A stretch of DNA of 64,000 nucleotides from the NCBI GenBank assembly GCA_964548045.1, contig CAZJQZ010000001.1:10920-74919 (forward strand). The letters are read 5' to 3'. This stretch comes from JBGLNL01 sp964548045. GTDB lineage: Bacteria; Chloroflexota; Dehalococcoidia; SZUA-161; SpSt-899. The translations under genes were made by a program, and so were the position numbers. Under the pieces are notes generated by a model, which saw only the letters and a program-made list of their open reading frames with translations, did not search any database and was not told where the DNA came from. Below are positions 34,900-43,514 of this stretch, in pieces. How positions within the stretch are numbered: the first letter of the stretch is position 1; each line of letters opens with the position of its first letter.

Positions 34900-35946
34900 T
34901 TAAAACACATGGACAGCCGATGCCTTGAACGTTACATGAACCTCACCTCCTTCCTTGAGTTCCATCTCGGCAAAAGAGCGTCGGGTTACCATACAAATCA
35001 GGTCCGGCGGCACGCTCACTGTGAGATAAAGAATTGAGCCCTTATCGAGCACCCGAGTAATTTTGCCCTTAAATGAATTACGCGCACTGGATTTGAAAGG
35101 CTCCGCTGAAACCAAAATGTCCTCAGGGCGAAGAGACAGGTGGCATTTCCCTCTCAGGTCTGTTAAAACCTCCAGCCTTGTCTCGCCAACGATGGCAAAA
35201 GCGCCCCCATCATCGCCGTCCTGTACATCAGCAACAGTGATGTTTCGGGCCAGGGCAAATCGGGCTACGAACTCTGAACCGGGCTTATGGAATATCTCTT
35301 CGGGGTTCCCGACCTGCCTGATCCTTCCCTCACCAATAACGGCAATCCGGTCCCCCAGAGATACCGCCTCTTCGAAATCGTGTGTCACGTGGAGGACGGT
35401 CAAATTCAACCGCTCGTGCAATCGGCGGAGTTCTCTCTGAACCTTTTCTTTTCCGGCCGGATCAAGGGCGCTCAGAGGTTCGTCAAGCAGCAGTACTCGT
35501 GGTTCCATGACCAGCGCCCGCGCCAGCGCTACCTTCTGTTTCTCGCCGCCGCTCAGTGTTTCTGGCTTTCTACCGAGCAAATGTGAAATCCCCAGAAAAT
35601 CAACCACCCACGCTACTTCAGACCTGGCCTCCTTTTTCGATCTTCCCTGACGCCTGAGCCCGAAGATGATATTATCCATCACTTTTAGATGCGGGAAAAG
35701 AACGTGATCCTGATAAACAAATCCGACCCCCCGGTTTTCAGGTTCGAGCTTCATTATCTCCTGTCCATCCAGCCATATTTCACCGTGTTTGGCCGGATAG
35801 AGCCCGGCAATAGTCTCCAGCAGCACCGTCTTCCCCGAGCCGGTCGGCCCAAGAATTACGAAGTACTCTCCCGATTGCACATGCAGGTTGACATCTTTCA
35901 AATTGAAATCGCCCAGGTCAACAGAGAGGTCTCGTATTTCAATCAT
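34900..35946 (-). CDS. wtpC: Tungstate/molybdate ABC transporter ATP-binding protein
   Basis: A 348-residue ABC ATPase: GPTGSGKTVLLE (Walker A), LSGGEKQKVALARAL (signature), VLLLDEPLSALD (Walker B) and the H-loop VTHDFEEA. The C-terminal ~110 residues (LSLRPEDILVS... to EVHVTFKASAVHVF) form a regulatory OB-fold domain, which in WtpC/ModC senses the oxyanion. The start overlaps the wtpB stop by ATGA. It energises uptake of tungstate or molybdate for pterin enzymes. Confidence 0.92.
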   Translation of the reverse strand: MIEIRDLSVDLGDFNLKDVNLHVQSGEYFVILGPTGSGKTVLLETIAGLYPAKHGEIWLDGQEIMKLEPENRGVGFVYQDHVLFPHLKVMDNIIFGLRRQGRSKKEARSEVAWVVDFLGISHLLGRKPETLSGGEKQKVALARALVMEPRVLLLDEPLSALDPAGKEKVQRELRRLHERLNLTVLHVTHDFEEAVSLGDRIAVIGEGRIRQVGNPEEIFHKPGSEFVARFALARNITVADVQDGDDGGAFAIVGETRLEVLTDLRGKCHLSLRPEDILVSAEPFKSSARNSFKGKITRVLDKGSILYLTVSVPPDLICMVTRRSFAEMELKEGGEVHVTFKASAVHVF

Positions 35947-36731
35947 TTCCTCTGCCCTCCCTGTGAGATGTAGCGCAGCACAACAAACACGGTGAGGCAA
36001 ACAAGGATGAGAAGCACCGCTACCGGCCGTGACCAGTTCAGGCCATATGATTCAAAGCGCTCGTAAACCAGAATGGAAGCGATTCTGGGATGGTAGGTCA
36101 GGACCAGTACAGCCCCGAACTCGCTTATTCCCCGGGCCCACATCATCACACTCCCGGAGAGAATACTCCGCCAGGCAAGAGGAAGGGAAATCCTGAAGAA
36201 AGCCTGAGCGGGAGAAGCCCCCAGGGTACGAGCAACTTTTTCCAGCCTGGGGTCCACGCTTTTGAAACCTTCCTTGGTTGCATCGATCAGGAAGGGAATG
36301 CTGACGAACATCATGGCGATGATAATTCCGGCAATCTCCCCGACGAAGTCGATATGCATCACATGAAAAATTTCTCCAAGGAACGAATTCCTCCCGAAGA
36401 CAAACAGTAGCGCAATACCGGCTGCCACGTGTGGCACCACAATGGGCACATCCACGATCCCCTCGATGATCTTTTTGCCGGGAAAATTACGCCGGGCCAG
36501 CAGATAGGCCAGCGGCACCCCGAACAGTAACCCGAAAACGGTGGCGAAAAGCGAGGCGTAAATTGTCAGCCAGATTGCCTCGCGGACCTCGTCCTCGACA
36601 AGGGTATCCCACAAGGTTCCGGGGTCGGAGGAGAAGATCATGTTTGCCAGCGGCCAGATGATGAAAAGCAGCATCACCAGCCCCAGCACTGCGAACGTGA
36701 AGGTGAATTTGTGTCTGAATATTTCGGTCAT
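35943..36731 (-). CDS. wtpB: Tungstate/molybdate ABC transporter permease
   Basis: A 262-residue membrane protein with about six helices. The cytoplasmic coupling loop lies around RTLGASPAQAFFRISLPLAWRS, the EAA motif of ABC permeases, and ARGISEFGAVLVLTYHP is a signature of the molybdate/tungstate branch. It starts ten bases after the methyltransferase gene ends and overlaps wtpC, so the four genes form an operon. Confidence 0.92.
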   Translation of the reverse strand: MTEIFRHKFTFTFAVLGLVMLLFIIWPLANMIFSSDPGTLWDTLVEDEVREAIWLTIYASLFATVFGLLFGVPLAYLLARRNFPGKKIIEGIVDVPIVVPHVAAGIALLFVFGRNSFLGEIFHVMHIDFVGEIAGIIIAMMFVSIPFLIDATKEGFKSVDPRLEKVARTLGASPAQAFFRISLPLAWRSILSGSVMMWARGISEFGAVLVLTYHPRIASILVYERFESYGLNWSRPVAVLLILVCLTVFVVLRYISQGGQRK

Positions 36732-36741
36732 AATTCATTCC

Positions 36742-37548
36742 TCATATTATTTTTCCCCACCAGATTAACGCCCAGGTTGTGGACGTATCCCGGCAAAGAT
36801 AGCCGGATTCATCCGTTAACTCGTTTTGCACAAGTAATGCAATTTGCTCACTCGCTTGTTCATTTTCAATTCGATAGCCCCTCGTGGCAGCCTCAACTGC
36901 TTGCTCTATGGTTTCGAATTTATGCGTTCCGGCTGCTTCAAAAATATCCACATGGGCATTTATTCCCATACTTTCGAGCATGCCGGGAATGATGCTGTAT
37001 TCCGGCAGCGGATAGTATTCCTTCCCCAGAATTTCGCAGATACGGGGATCGAGTTCCTTTCTGTTGACAATCCAGGTCAGATAGCAAAATTGCCTGGCCG
37101 CCCGATCCATCTGTTCCAGGAATTTCTGCAAAGGTATCATTTGCCGGAAGCGCGAGGCCAGAACTATATCGTGCTGCTCAATATCAGCGCCGATTTCGAT
37201 CTGGAACCAGTCTTCGTTCACGAACTGCAGGTTGCCCAACCCTTCTTTCATGGCCCTGCCAGTAAGCGAAAACAGCAGTCCCGGATCAGAATCGAGGGCA
37301 GTTACCTGTCGGACTCTCTTCGCCATCCGAACCGAAATCGCCCCGTCCCCACAACCTACATCCAGTACGGAGGATTCCGCCGAAAGCGCCATCCGCGCCA
37401 GCAGTTCATCAACGTAGTTGCTTGTCCTGATGCCAATTGAAGGCAACCGGGTTCGTTCGTAGAGAAAGTCGGGATCATCCCATTTAAGGAAACTGAGCTT
37501 CATTTGCTGTTCCCAGATCGCGCCCCAGTCAGTTGCACTATTAGCCAC
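36742..37548 (-). CDS. Class I SAM-dependent methyltransferase
   Basis: A 268-residue methyltransferase with the glycine-rich SAM site SSVLDVGCGDGAISVRMA and the acidic residue after the second strand (VTALDSDPG). The C-terminal half has DIVLASRF, the usual post-motif. It leads the operon with the tungstate/molybdate transporter, an arrangement seen in other anaerobes, which suggests a link to metal or pterin cofactor metabolism; the substrate is unknown. The C-terminal region does not match a specialised methyltransferase I know. Confidence 0.82.
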   Translation of the reverse strand: MANSATDWGAIWEQQMKLSFLKWDDPDFLYERTRLPSIGIRTSNYVDELLARMALSAESSVLDVGCGDGAISVRMAKRVRQVTALDSDPGLLFSLTGRAMKEGLGNLQFVNEDWFQIEIGADIEQHDIVLASRFRQMIPLQKFLEQMDRAARQFCYLTWIVNRKELDPRICEILGKEYYPLPEYSIIPGMLESMGINAHVDIFEAAGTHKFETIEQAVEAATRGYRIENEQASEQIALLVQNELTDESGYLCRDTSTTWALIWWGKII

Positions 37549-37632
37549 TCAGGCCTCCTTTTTGCAAATGGGGATAACACGACCTCGAAGTCTGGTGGAG
37601 GAATGTGGAATTCAAGCAGAAGGTAAAACGAA

Positions 37633-37810
37633 AGCGCCGCATCGCTCTTGATGGGCGCTCAATTACATGCCTTCAGTTTCCATTCATACTCTCCTTTCCA
37701 AACATGGGAGGTGCGAGCATTTCTCCCCGCGCCCTCGGGACTTGCCGTCCACCGTCTGTGGGCCATGTCCGCCTGAGGCGAGTTTAGGCCGCACAGCTCG
37801 AAGAGCTATA
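37633..37810 (-). promoter_or_regulatory. Structured leader with terminator before the methyltransferase-wtp operon (riboswitch candidate)
   Basis: The minus-strand RNA folds into several hairpins by eye: AGCTC/GAGCT; an outer GTGCG/CGCAC stem (37711-37794) enclosing CTCG/CGAG, CGCCTCAGGCG, CCCAC/GTGG and GGAC/GTCC; then CTCC/GGAG. Downstream, AGCGCC/GGCGCT is followed by TTTCGTTTT, a terminator shape (37633-37659) about 85 bases before the gene. An aptamer-like core followed by a terminator upstream of a tungstate/molybdate operon recalls the Moco riboswitch class. I could not match its consensus from memory, so the class is open. Confidence 0.5.
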
Positions 37811-37867
37811 GTCGATTACGCTGATATCTTAACGGATTTCAGAGGGAAGGTCAATTAATCCTGTATA

Positions 37868-38208
37868 TTGGTAGTGGGTCAATTTGAAAAACGCTATTCC
37901 CCGGCAACTTGTATAGGTGCAGCGAAAAGGAAGGTGCACGGGAAACCCGACCCTGCGCATGTATCAAAAAGTTATGCTGAACGCGAGAATTTGACAATAC
38001 GAATGAGTATGAGACGTTTCACTAATTTGACCAACGAATTCTCAAAGAAAGTGGGGACCATGAATACCTAATAGTCCTTTACTTCATGCACTACAACTTT
38101 GCCAGACCACATAAAACACTTACTACAAATGCATCATTGCCTGCTATGGCAGAAAGTGTTACCCATCATGTATGGACAATTCAGGAAATCACGGAACTAA
38201 CAGGTTAA
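37868..38208 (+). pseudogene. Decayed IS1-like transposase, C-terminal part
   Basis: Two adjacent frames together read as the end of an IS1-type DDE transposase: RYSPATCIGAAKRKVHGKPD, HVSKSYAERENLTIRMSMRR and FTNLTNEFSKKV in the first, then HEYLIVLYFMHYNFARPHKT and MAESVTHHVWTIQEITELTG before a stop in the second. A one-base shift near 38051-38056 joins them. The N-terminal two thirds and both inverted repeats are missing or unrecognisable. It marks an old insertion between the wtp operon leader and an AT-rich orphan gene. Confidence 0.8.
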
Positions 38209-38223
38209 ATTTGTTAAGGCTCA

Positions 38224-38889
38224 TCAAAATAAGGATATCCCCCACCCTACTATAATACATATAATACCGATAACCAAACCCTCTCTTATTCGTTGCCCCT
38301 TCCCTCGCTTTTCTGATTCTTGCTTGCGCGTATGGTGCTCTACTAGAGCCGGTTTCTTACTAATAATGCGCTTAAATAAATCTTTCAATTCGGCAGCTAT
38401 TTCCCCGTACTTTACAATATTAGCCTCATCCTTTGCAGTAACATCCTTCTCCATTCGTAATTCCACTATATCATTGTTTAACAATTCTTCTAGCCTTGGC
38501 CTTATTTCACTGTAATATTCCGGCATAACGGCTTGTATAGTTTCATTTGAGAAGCCATCCATTTCAGTGAGAATACGTCCCTTGAGCGTTATCGATACCC
38601 AGTCAAGGGTATCGTAAGCAGCCCTATATACATGCCCATACGATTTATCAAGGTTCGCTGTAACGTAGTTGTTTTGCTCGGTTGGCCGGTGTTCCCCAAG
38701 CTTATATAGAATAACTCGCACAAGGTGGTCTAAACAATTTCGCAACTCATTTATTGGCTGAAGAAGGGTCCTATTCTCAGGGTCGGCTTGTTCTCCAAAG
38801 AGAAGTAACTCTTTAGTTACATTATGATACCGTGCTATCTTCCTAATTCTTTCGGTTTGTTCAACGTCGAACTGCAGGTTATTGTCCAT
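38224..38889 (-). CDS. Hypothetical protein with C-terminal membrane anchor
   Basis: A 221-residue protein not recognised. Residues 1-195 are mainly helical and charged (DHLVRVILYKLG, RLEELLNNDIVELRMEKDV); a positively charged stretch (RKQESEKRGKGQRIR) precedes one transmembrane helix (GLVIGIICIIVGWGISLF) at the very end. That layout is a cytoplasmic domain tail-anchored in the membrane. Codon use is more AT-rich than in neighbouring genes and a transposase remnant lies 16 bp away, so horizontal transfer is likely. Isolated by palindromes and without functional partners. Confidence 0.65.
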   Translation of the reverse strand: MDNNLQFDVEQTERIRKIARYHNVTKELLLFGEQADPENRTLLQPINELRNCLDHLVRVILYKLGEHRPTEQNNYVTANLDKSYGHVYRAAYDTLDWVSITLKGRILTEMDGFSNETIQAVMPEYYSEIRPRLEELLNNDIVELRMEKDVTAKDEANIVKYGEIAAELKDLFKRIISKKPALVEHHTRKQESEKRGKGQRIREGLVIGIICIIVGWGISLF

Positions 38890-38906
38890 TTTACCTATCT
38901 CATTTT

Positions 38907-38938
38907 AAACAAAGGGGCACATATGTGCCCCTTTGTTT
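38907..38938. terminator. Perfect 32-base palindrome between two orphan genes
   Basis: AAACAAAGGGGCACAT and its exact complement ATGTGCCCCTTTGTTT are adjacent with no loop. On the minus strand it follows a small gene and precedes the next, and the arm ends give T-rich flanks, so it probably terminates in both directions. Confidence 0.75.
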
Positions 38939-38976
38939 AAATCATACTATAACAAATAGTAATAAGCTTTATTTAC

Positions 38977-39186
38977 TTAAGGAAGGTCTTGGCTGTCCAA
39001 CTCTTCCCGCTTTTGCTCCCACTCTTCTATCGTATAAAACAATCCTGCAGACATCCTGATACTACCGCGATTTTTAAGTGCATACTTAGCCGTAAGCGCT
39101 TTATCAAATTTTGGACTGTCAGGCTCTACGTCAACCACATCCATATCACCACAAAACAAACCTTCCAATACGCTTATATCTGCCAT
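38977..39186 (-). CDS. Small hypothetical protein
   Basis: A 69-residue acidic protein (MADISVLEGLFCGDMDVVDV...) with a strong Shine-Dalgarno (AAGGAGG) six bases before the ATG, which is the main evidence that it is real. No domain recognised; MSAGLFYTIEEWEQKREEL looks like a helix. It sits in the AT-rich stretch next to the tail-anchored protein and before a perfect palindrome. Confidence 0.55.
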   Translation of the reverse strand: MADISVLEGLFCGDMDVVDVEPDSPKFDKALTAKYALKNRGSIRMSAGLFYTIEEWEQKREELDSQDLP

Positions 39187-39417
39187 TTTTCCTCCTTTTC
39201 TGAGCCCAACTCTCCACATCCTTGGAAAACCGTCCCCTAAAACTCAGAAAAGCCCCCTTTGAGGATTGGTAGTTGCTCCCTTTCCACTTACCTTGATTGA
39301 TACTAAACAAATTCTACCCAAAATGTCAAGTAGTATTCGCGTTTCCTCTTTTTACATTCCATAATGAGAGACGTCCTTTATTATATATTAGTTCCGGTAT
39401 CAATTCAAATTGCCCCA

Positions 39418-39750
39418 CTACCTGTAAATTACCCGATGCCAGTCATTGTAGCAATAAATCCCCTGCCAGGCCACGCCTGCGAGCAGGCCAAAGAATACTT
39501 CCGGGGGAATGTACATGAAGATATTTTCTGCCAGGCCGATGAGCATTAAGAGGGAAAAGAAAAGCCAGTGGTGCAGGTGAAACTTGAAACCTTTTACCGG
39601 GATCACAACTGATTTCAGTTTGCCGGACATTCCCTCCTGCTTGCCGCCAGTGAATTTAGCGATTAGAAATCCGGAAATCAGGCAAAGGATGGAAAGGTAG
39701 CTGAAAACGGCCCCGACGGATAATCCTGTGAACATGACCAACTGTTTCAT
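39418..39750 (-). CDS. Small integral membrane protein
   Basis: A 110-residue protein with about three hydrophobic segments and a conserved-looking GFKFHLHHWLFF motif rich in His. Similar small proteins with F-x-LHHW occur in several bacteria and archaea with no assigned role; the histidines could bind a metal or haem. The start (MKQLVMF) was chosen since the longer frame upstream overlaps the divergent gene region. Not connected to its neighbours in any evident way. Confidence 0.6.
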   Translation of the reverse strand: MKQLVMFTGLSVGAVFSYLSILCLISGFLIAKFTGGKQEGMSGKLKSVVIPVKGFKFHLHHWLFFSLLMLIGLAENIFMYIPPEVFFGLLAGVAWQGIYCYNDWHRVIYR

Positions 39751-39938
39751 GTATGCATCTCTATTATTGGGCCTGGCACTTTTCTGGGCAATGGGGAAAA
39801 CCCTCAAAATCTATGGGGTATTTCTTTGTTTTTGGCAAGGGACATGACTTAGAAAGGTGTGGTGACGATCAAAAGCAGGTGAGCACTTTTTGGGCAGTGA
39901 GCGTCTTTGTTACAGGAGCACTGCTGAAAGGAGGGATC

Positions 39939-41789
39939 ATGGAATTTTTGAAGGGTTCAAGCAAGGTTAAAAAGGGGAACACGCTGGCAATCACGATTTG
40001 TCTGGCTATGGTGTTTCTGGCTGGTTGTATTGAGGGAGGACCGGTAACCGATGACTGGCAATACGGAAGTAATCTCGGTACCAATGCCGGAACCCCGACT
40101 CCAACACCAACATCGACAGTAGCAAAAGTCGATGATTGGCAATACGATGAGTTTGCTCTAACTGATGGTAATTATCGAACCAAAGGAGGTGTAGCAGCTT
40201 CGGGCCCGCAGGGAGCGCCGGCCCCCGTACCAGCACCGATGGCAGAATACGGAGCAGCCTCTTCTGTGGCAGGCTCAGTCAACATCGGGTTCTCCACCGG
40301 CGGGGCCAAGGACATCAACAACTTCCGCGAGAACATCGAAAATGACTACCTGCCCCTTCCCACAGATGTCACCTTCGAAGGGCTATTCTACGATTATTAC
40401 TTCGATACCGGACAGCAGAAGCCATGTGAAAGCCTCTTCTGTCCTTCCTACAGTTACGCAGTCACCGAGGACCCGTTCTCCGGCGAAGTGGAATACTATC
40501 TGGCTGTGGGCTTGAATTCAGGAATGAAGGAGAGCGATTTCGAAAGGAAGAATCTCAATCTGGTCATAGTGCTGGATGTTTCCGGTTCGATGGGGTCACC
40601 GTTCAATCAGTATTACTACGATCAGTTTGGAAACCGGGTTGAACTCGAAGGGGCGGAGGAGGACTGGCACAAAACCAAAATGGAAATCGCCTCCGAATCA
40701 GTAGTGGCCCTGCTGGACCACCTGAACGACGATGACCGCTTCGGCATGGTGCTGTTCAACAACGATGCTTATCTTGCCAAGCCATTAAACCCTGTCGGTG
40801 AGACTGATATGGACGCAATTAAGGATCATATTCTGGAACTGACTGATGGCGGTGGCACGCACATGTCAGCCGGGATGGAGATGGGCACTGATCTGTTTGC
40901 CGAGTATCTGGATACGGATCAGTCCGAATATGAAAACCGGATCATCTTCCTGACCGACGCAATGCCCAATATCGGGGAAACCGGCGAACACGGTTTGCTG
41001 GGCATTACGGAAGATAACGCTGATAACAATCTCTACAGCACCTTCATCGGGATCGGGGTAGATTTCAACACCGAACTGGTGGAATTCATCACTAAGATAA
41101 AAGGTGCCAATTATTATTCGGTCCATTCGGCGAAGCAATTCGAAGAGCGGATGGACGAAGAATTCGAATACATGGTCACGCCGCTGGTGTTCGATCTGGA
41201 ACTGGAGCTTGAGGCCGATGGCTGGGAAATCGAGAAGGTTTATGGCAGCCCGGAAGCGGATGAGGCAACCGGAGAACTGATGAAGGTGAACACTCTGTTC
41301 CCCTCAAAAACGGAGGGAGGGGAGACCAGAGGCGGGCTGGTCTTGCTGAAACTGAAAACGCTTTCTTCCGACAACGAACTGGTTCTGACGGTGAGCTATG
41401 AAGACCGGAATGGGAAAGATGAAACTGTGGAAACTGAAATCGAACTGGAAGGGGAAGATGCCGAATTTTTCGATAATACCGGTATCCGTAAAGGAGTGTT
41501 GCTTTCCAGATATGCCGGCCTGCTGATCGACTGGATCGTCGATGAGCGCGAACACGAGGACTGGATACGCCCCTGGAGACCAATGGTTGATGATGAAATC
41601 GGGATTCCGGTGCCTCCACCCATTGAGCCAATGCTGGGACGATGGGAACGCCAGTCAATGCCGCTGACAGTCTCCGAGGAATACGAGGACCTGTTTGAGG
41701 AGTTCACGGATTACTTCGAGGCTGAGATGGGAGCTATCGGAGATGATACCCTTGAACAGGAACTCGAAATTTTGGATATGCTTAACTGA
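39939..41789 (+). CDS. Lipoprotein with von Willebrand factor A domain (YfbK-like)
   Basis: A 616-residue lipoprotein: signal with lipobox LAGC at about residue 30, a Thr/Pro-rich linker, a segment around KDINNFRENIENDYLPLPTD that resembles the N-terminal domain of YfbK proteins, then a VWA domain (~200-400) with the metal site DVSGSMG (Asp213), a conserved Thr in GGGTHMSAG and LTDAMPNIG. The C-terminal ~200 residues are beta- then helix-rich. VWA proteins bind partners through a metal ion, so this is probably a surface adhesion or assembly factor. GGAGG precedes the ATG. Monocistronic, ended by a hairpin. Confidence 0.85.
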   Translation: MEFLKGSSKVKKGNTLAITICLAMVFLAGCIEGGPVTDDWQYGSNLGTNAGTPTPTPTSTVAKVDDWQYDEFALTDGNYRTKGGVAASGPQGAPAPVPAPMAEYGAASSVAGSVNIGFSTGGAKDINNFRENIENDYLPLPTDVTFEGLFYDYYFDTGQQKPCESLFCPSYSYAVTEDPFSGEVEYYLAVGLNSGMKESDFERKNLNLVIVLDVSGSMGSPFNQYYYDQFGNRVELEGAEEDWHKTKMEIASESVVALLDHLNDDDRFGMVLFNNDAYLAKPLNPVGETDMDAIKDHILELTDGGGTHMSAGMEMGTDLFAEYLDTDQSEYENRIIFLTDAMPNIGETGEHGLLGITEDNADNNLYSTFIGIGVDFNTELVEFITKIKGANYYSVHSAKQFEERMDEEFEYMVTPLVFDLELELEADGWEIEKVYGSPEADEATGELMKVNTLFPSKTEGGETRGGLVLLKLKTLSSDNELVLTVSYEDRNGKDETVETEIELEGEDAEFFDNTGIRKGVLLSRYAGLLIDWIVDEREHEDWIRPWRPMVDDEIGIPVPPPIEPMLGRWERQSMPLTVSEEYEDLFEEFTDYFEAEMGAIGDDTLEQELEILDMLN

Positions 41790-41801
41790 CAATCATGTGC
41801 C

Positions 41802-41833
41802 GGGTAGCCGGGAGCATCTGCTTGCGGCTACCC
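41802..41833. terminator. Hairpin between the convergent VWA and TrmH genes
   Basis: GGGTAGCC and GGCTACCC form an 8-bp stem around a 16-base loop, within the 43 bp separating two convergent genes. Confidence 0.6.
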
Positions 41834-42603
41834 TAATCTTTCAGAGAACTCAAATACATACAGATAGCGCCACAGGCCGCCACGTTCAGCGACTCTGCTT
41901 TTTCGCGTGCGATGGGGATTCTGAGTTGGGAATCGGCCAGTTGCAAGAGTTCCCGTGAAGGCCCCGATGCCTCGTTTCCCAGCGCGATCACAAGCTTGTT
42001 TTGAGAAGCCGGCACCGACGGCTCATCGGTGCCGTGAACGTCAGCAATTGTCAATGCAAAATCCTTCCGCTTGAGATATTGAACGAGTTCAAGATAATCG
42101 ACGCTCCTTCTAAGCCATACAGATAGCACCGTGCCCGCAGTTGCCTGAACGCACTTGGGCGAAAAAGGATCGGCGCACTTTTGGGTCATAATCACCCCAT
42201 CAAAATCAAACGCAGCAGCAGTGCGGATTAGCGTGCCCACGTTGCCGGGGTCCTGAATATCCTCAAGCAGCAGTATCCTTTCGCCAGGATTTTTCGGGAG
42301 ATTGTCAGCGTGTGTCTCCGCAGGCAGGCGAACAACCGCCAGTGTTCCCTGTGGCGTCTCGGTAAGGCAAATTTCCCGGAACTGCTTTTCAGTAAGGGTG
42401 CGAACAGGATGATCGCCAAAAGCGAAGGAATGCCCTTCCATCAATATCACTTCGCTGATTTCGTCCGGGTGCATTTGAGCAATTTGAGTAATGGCTCGTT
42501 CCCCTTCAACAAGAAATGCGCATGCTTCGTTCCGCCCTTTCCGGGTGGCCAGTTTTTTGTACCACTTCAGTGGTTTCAGGGGGACATTCGATGCCGGCAA
42601 CAT
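41833..42603 (-). CDS. SpoU/TrmH-family RNA 2'-O-methyltransferase
   Basis: A 256-residue protein. An N-terminal RNA-binding part (KLATRKGRNEACAFLVEGERA) precedes a SpoU domain with all three motifs: LEDIQDPGNVGTLIRTA, VIALGNEASGPS and ESLNVAACGAICMY, which build the trefoil-knot SAM site. These enzymes methylate ribose in rRNA or tRNA; this layout is closest to the 23S rRNA (RlmB/TsnR-like) group. The start MLPASN follows AAGGA; another ATG six codons upstream is possible. Divergent from lspA. Confidence 0.9.
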   Translation of the reverse strand: MLPASNVPLKPLKWYKKLATRKGRNEACAFLVEGERAITQIAQMHPDEISEVILMEGHSFAFGDHPVRTLTEKQFREICLTETPQGTLAVVRLPAETHADNLPKNPGERILLLEDIQDPGNVGTLIRTAAAFDFDGVIMTQKCADPFSPKCVQATAGTVLSVWLRRSVDYLELVQYLKRKDFALTIADVHGTDEPSVPASQNKLVIALGNEASGPSRELLQLADSQLRIPIAREKAESLNVAACGAICMYLSSLKD

Positions 42604-42679
42604 AGTGTCCTTATTATACATTGAAATCGGCGGGGCCGATAGCTAAACTTCCTCAAGTGACAATGGGTGTGCTAAACTC

Positions 42680-43177
42680 ATGAGTATGTTGAAAATCTCC
42701 CCGGTCAAAATGCGTCAAAGCCTGCTCCTCTTTTGCGTGGCAGCGGTGATACTGATTGTTGATCAGATCACTAAATTTTTCGTGCGTTCCAATATGGATT
42801 TACATCAGTCAATTCCCGCCGATGGCAACTTCCGCCTGACATATTCCACCAACAGCGGCAGCGTGTTCGGGCTCTCGCTTGATTCGACGTTTCTGCTGGT
42901 CATGGCTCCAATTGTCATTCTGGCGATTCTATGGCTCTATTTTTATTACCTGCCGACCGCGAACAGATTGATGCGAACCGGACTGGGATTGCTGCTGGGA
43001 GGAGCCATCGGCAATTTGTGCGATCGAGTTCGGGCAGGAGAGGTAACCGACTTCATCGATGTTCAATTATGGGGCAACTTTCACTGGGCAACGTTCAACG
43101 TAGCCGATGCCTCTATTACTGTGGGCATCGTAATGATAGTATATTACTTCTTCAGAGAAGTCAGAAGCCCCGGGTAA
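42680..43177 (+). CDS. lspA: Lipoprotein signal peptidase (signal peptidase II)
   Basis: A 165-residue protein with four transmembrane helices. The catalytic aspartates are in GNLCDR and FNVADASI, and TNSGSVFGL replaces the usual N-x-GaaFG motif with small changes. LspA cuts the signal peptide of lipidated prolipoproteins; the several lipobox proteins in this window (the binding proteins, the gluzincin, the VWA protein) would be its substrates. Monocistronic. Confidence 0.93.
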   Translation: MSMLKISPVKMRQSLLLFCVAAVILIVDQITKFFVRSNMDLHQSIPADGNFRLTYSTNSGSVFGLSLDSTFLLVMAPIVILAILWLYFYYLPTANRLMRTGLGLLLGGAIGNLCDRVRAGEVTDFIDVQLWGNFHWATFNVADASITVGIVMIVYYFFREVRSPG

Positions 43178-43336
43178 ATCCCCCATCTCAAACGCAGGGA
43201 ATCTCCGCAAGGAACTGATGTTGTATCACCAGCAAAAATATGCTATGATTCGATTTGCTGTGCCTTTCGGCCGGCGAGGGAGGTGATGGTTCCTACTTTA
43301 TGGATACTGGTCATTTATCACCAACAGATAATATAG

Positions 43337-43505
43337 TTGACATTATCGCTTATAGCGAGATAGTCTCACGAAAACCGTCTCAAGCGGGAAGGATTTTGAT
43401 GGCGGAATTCGGCGGGTTATGTCGCCCGAGACCGGCTGAGTCAGGCAGATGGCATGAAGGAAAGCTACTAGCCAAACATATATTCCAATAATAAAACAAA
43501 AGGGG
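43337..43505 (+). promoter_or_regulatory. Promoter and structured leader before speD
   Basis: A consensus -35 (TTGACA, 43337-43342) has only a weak -10 17 bp away. The following ~140 bases contain a GAGA/GTCTC hairpin and a longer GTCTC...GAGAC pairing that encloses GGCG/CGCC, before GGGGG and the ATG. SAM is the substrate of SpeD, so a SAM-sensing leader is conceivable, but it matches no riboswitch I can recall. Confidence 0.4.
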
Positions 43506-43514
43506 GTGGGTCCA

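Noticed and set aside
37711..37794. Calling the wtp leader a confirmed Moco riboswitch
   Set aside because: The position and shape fit, but I could not verify the consensus sequence; reported only as a candidate.
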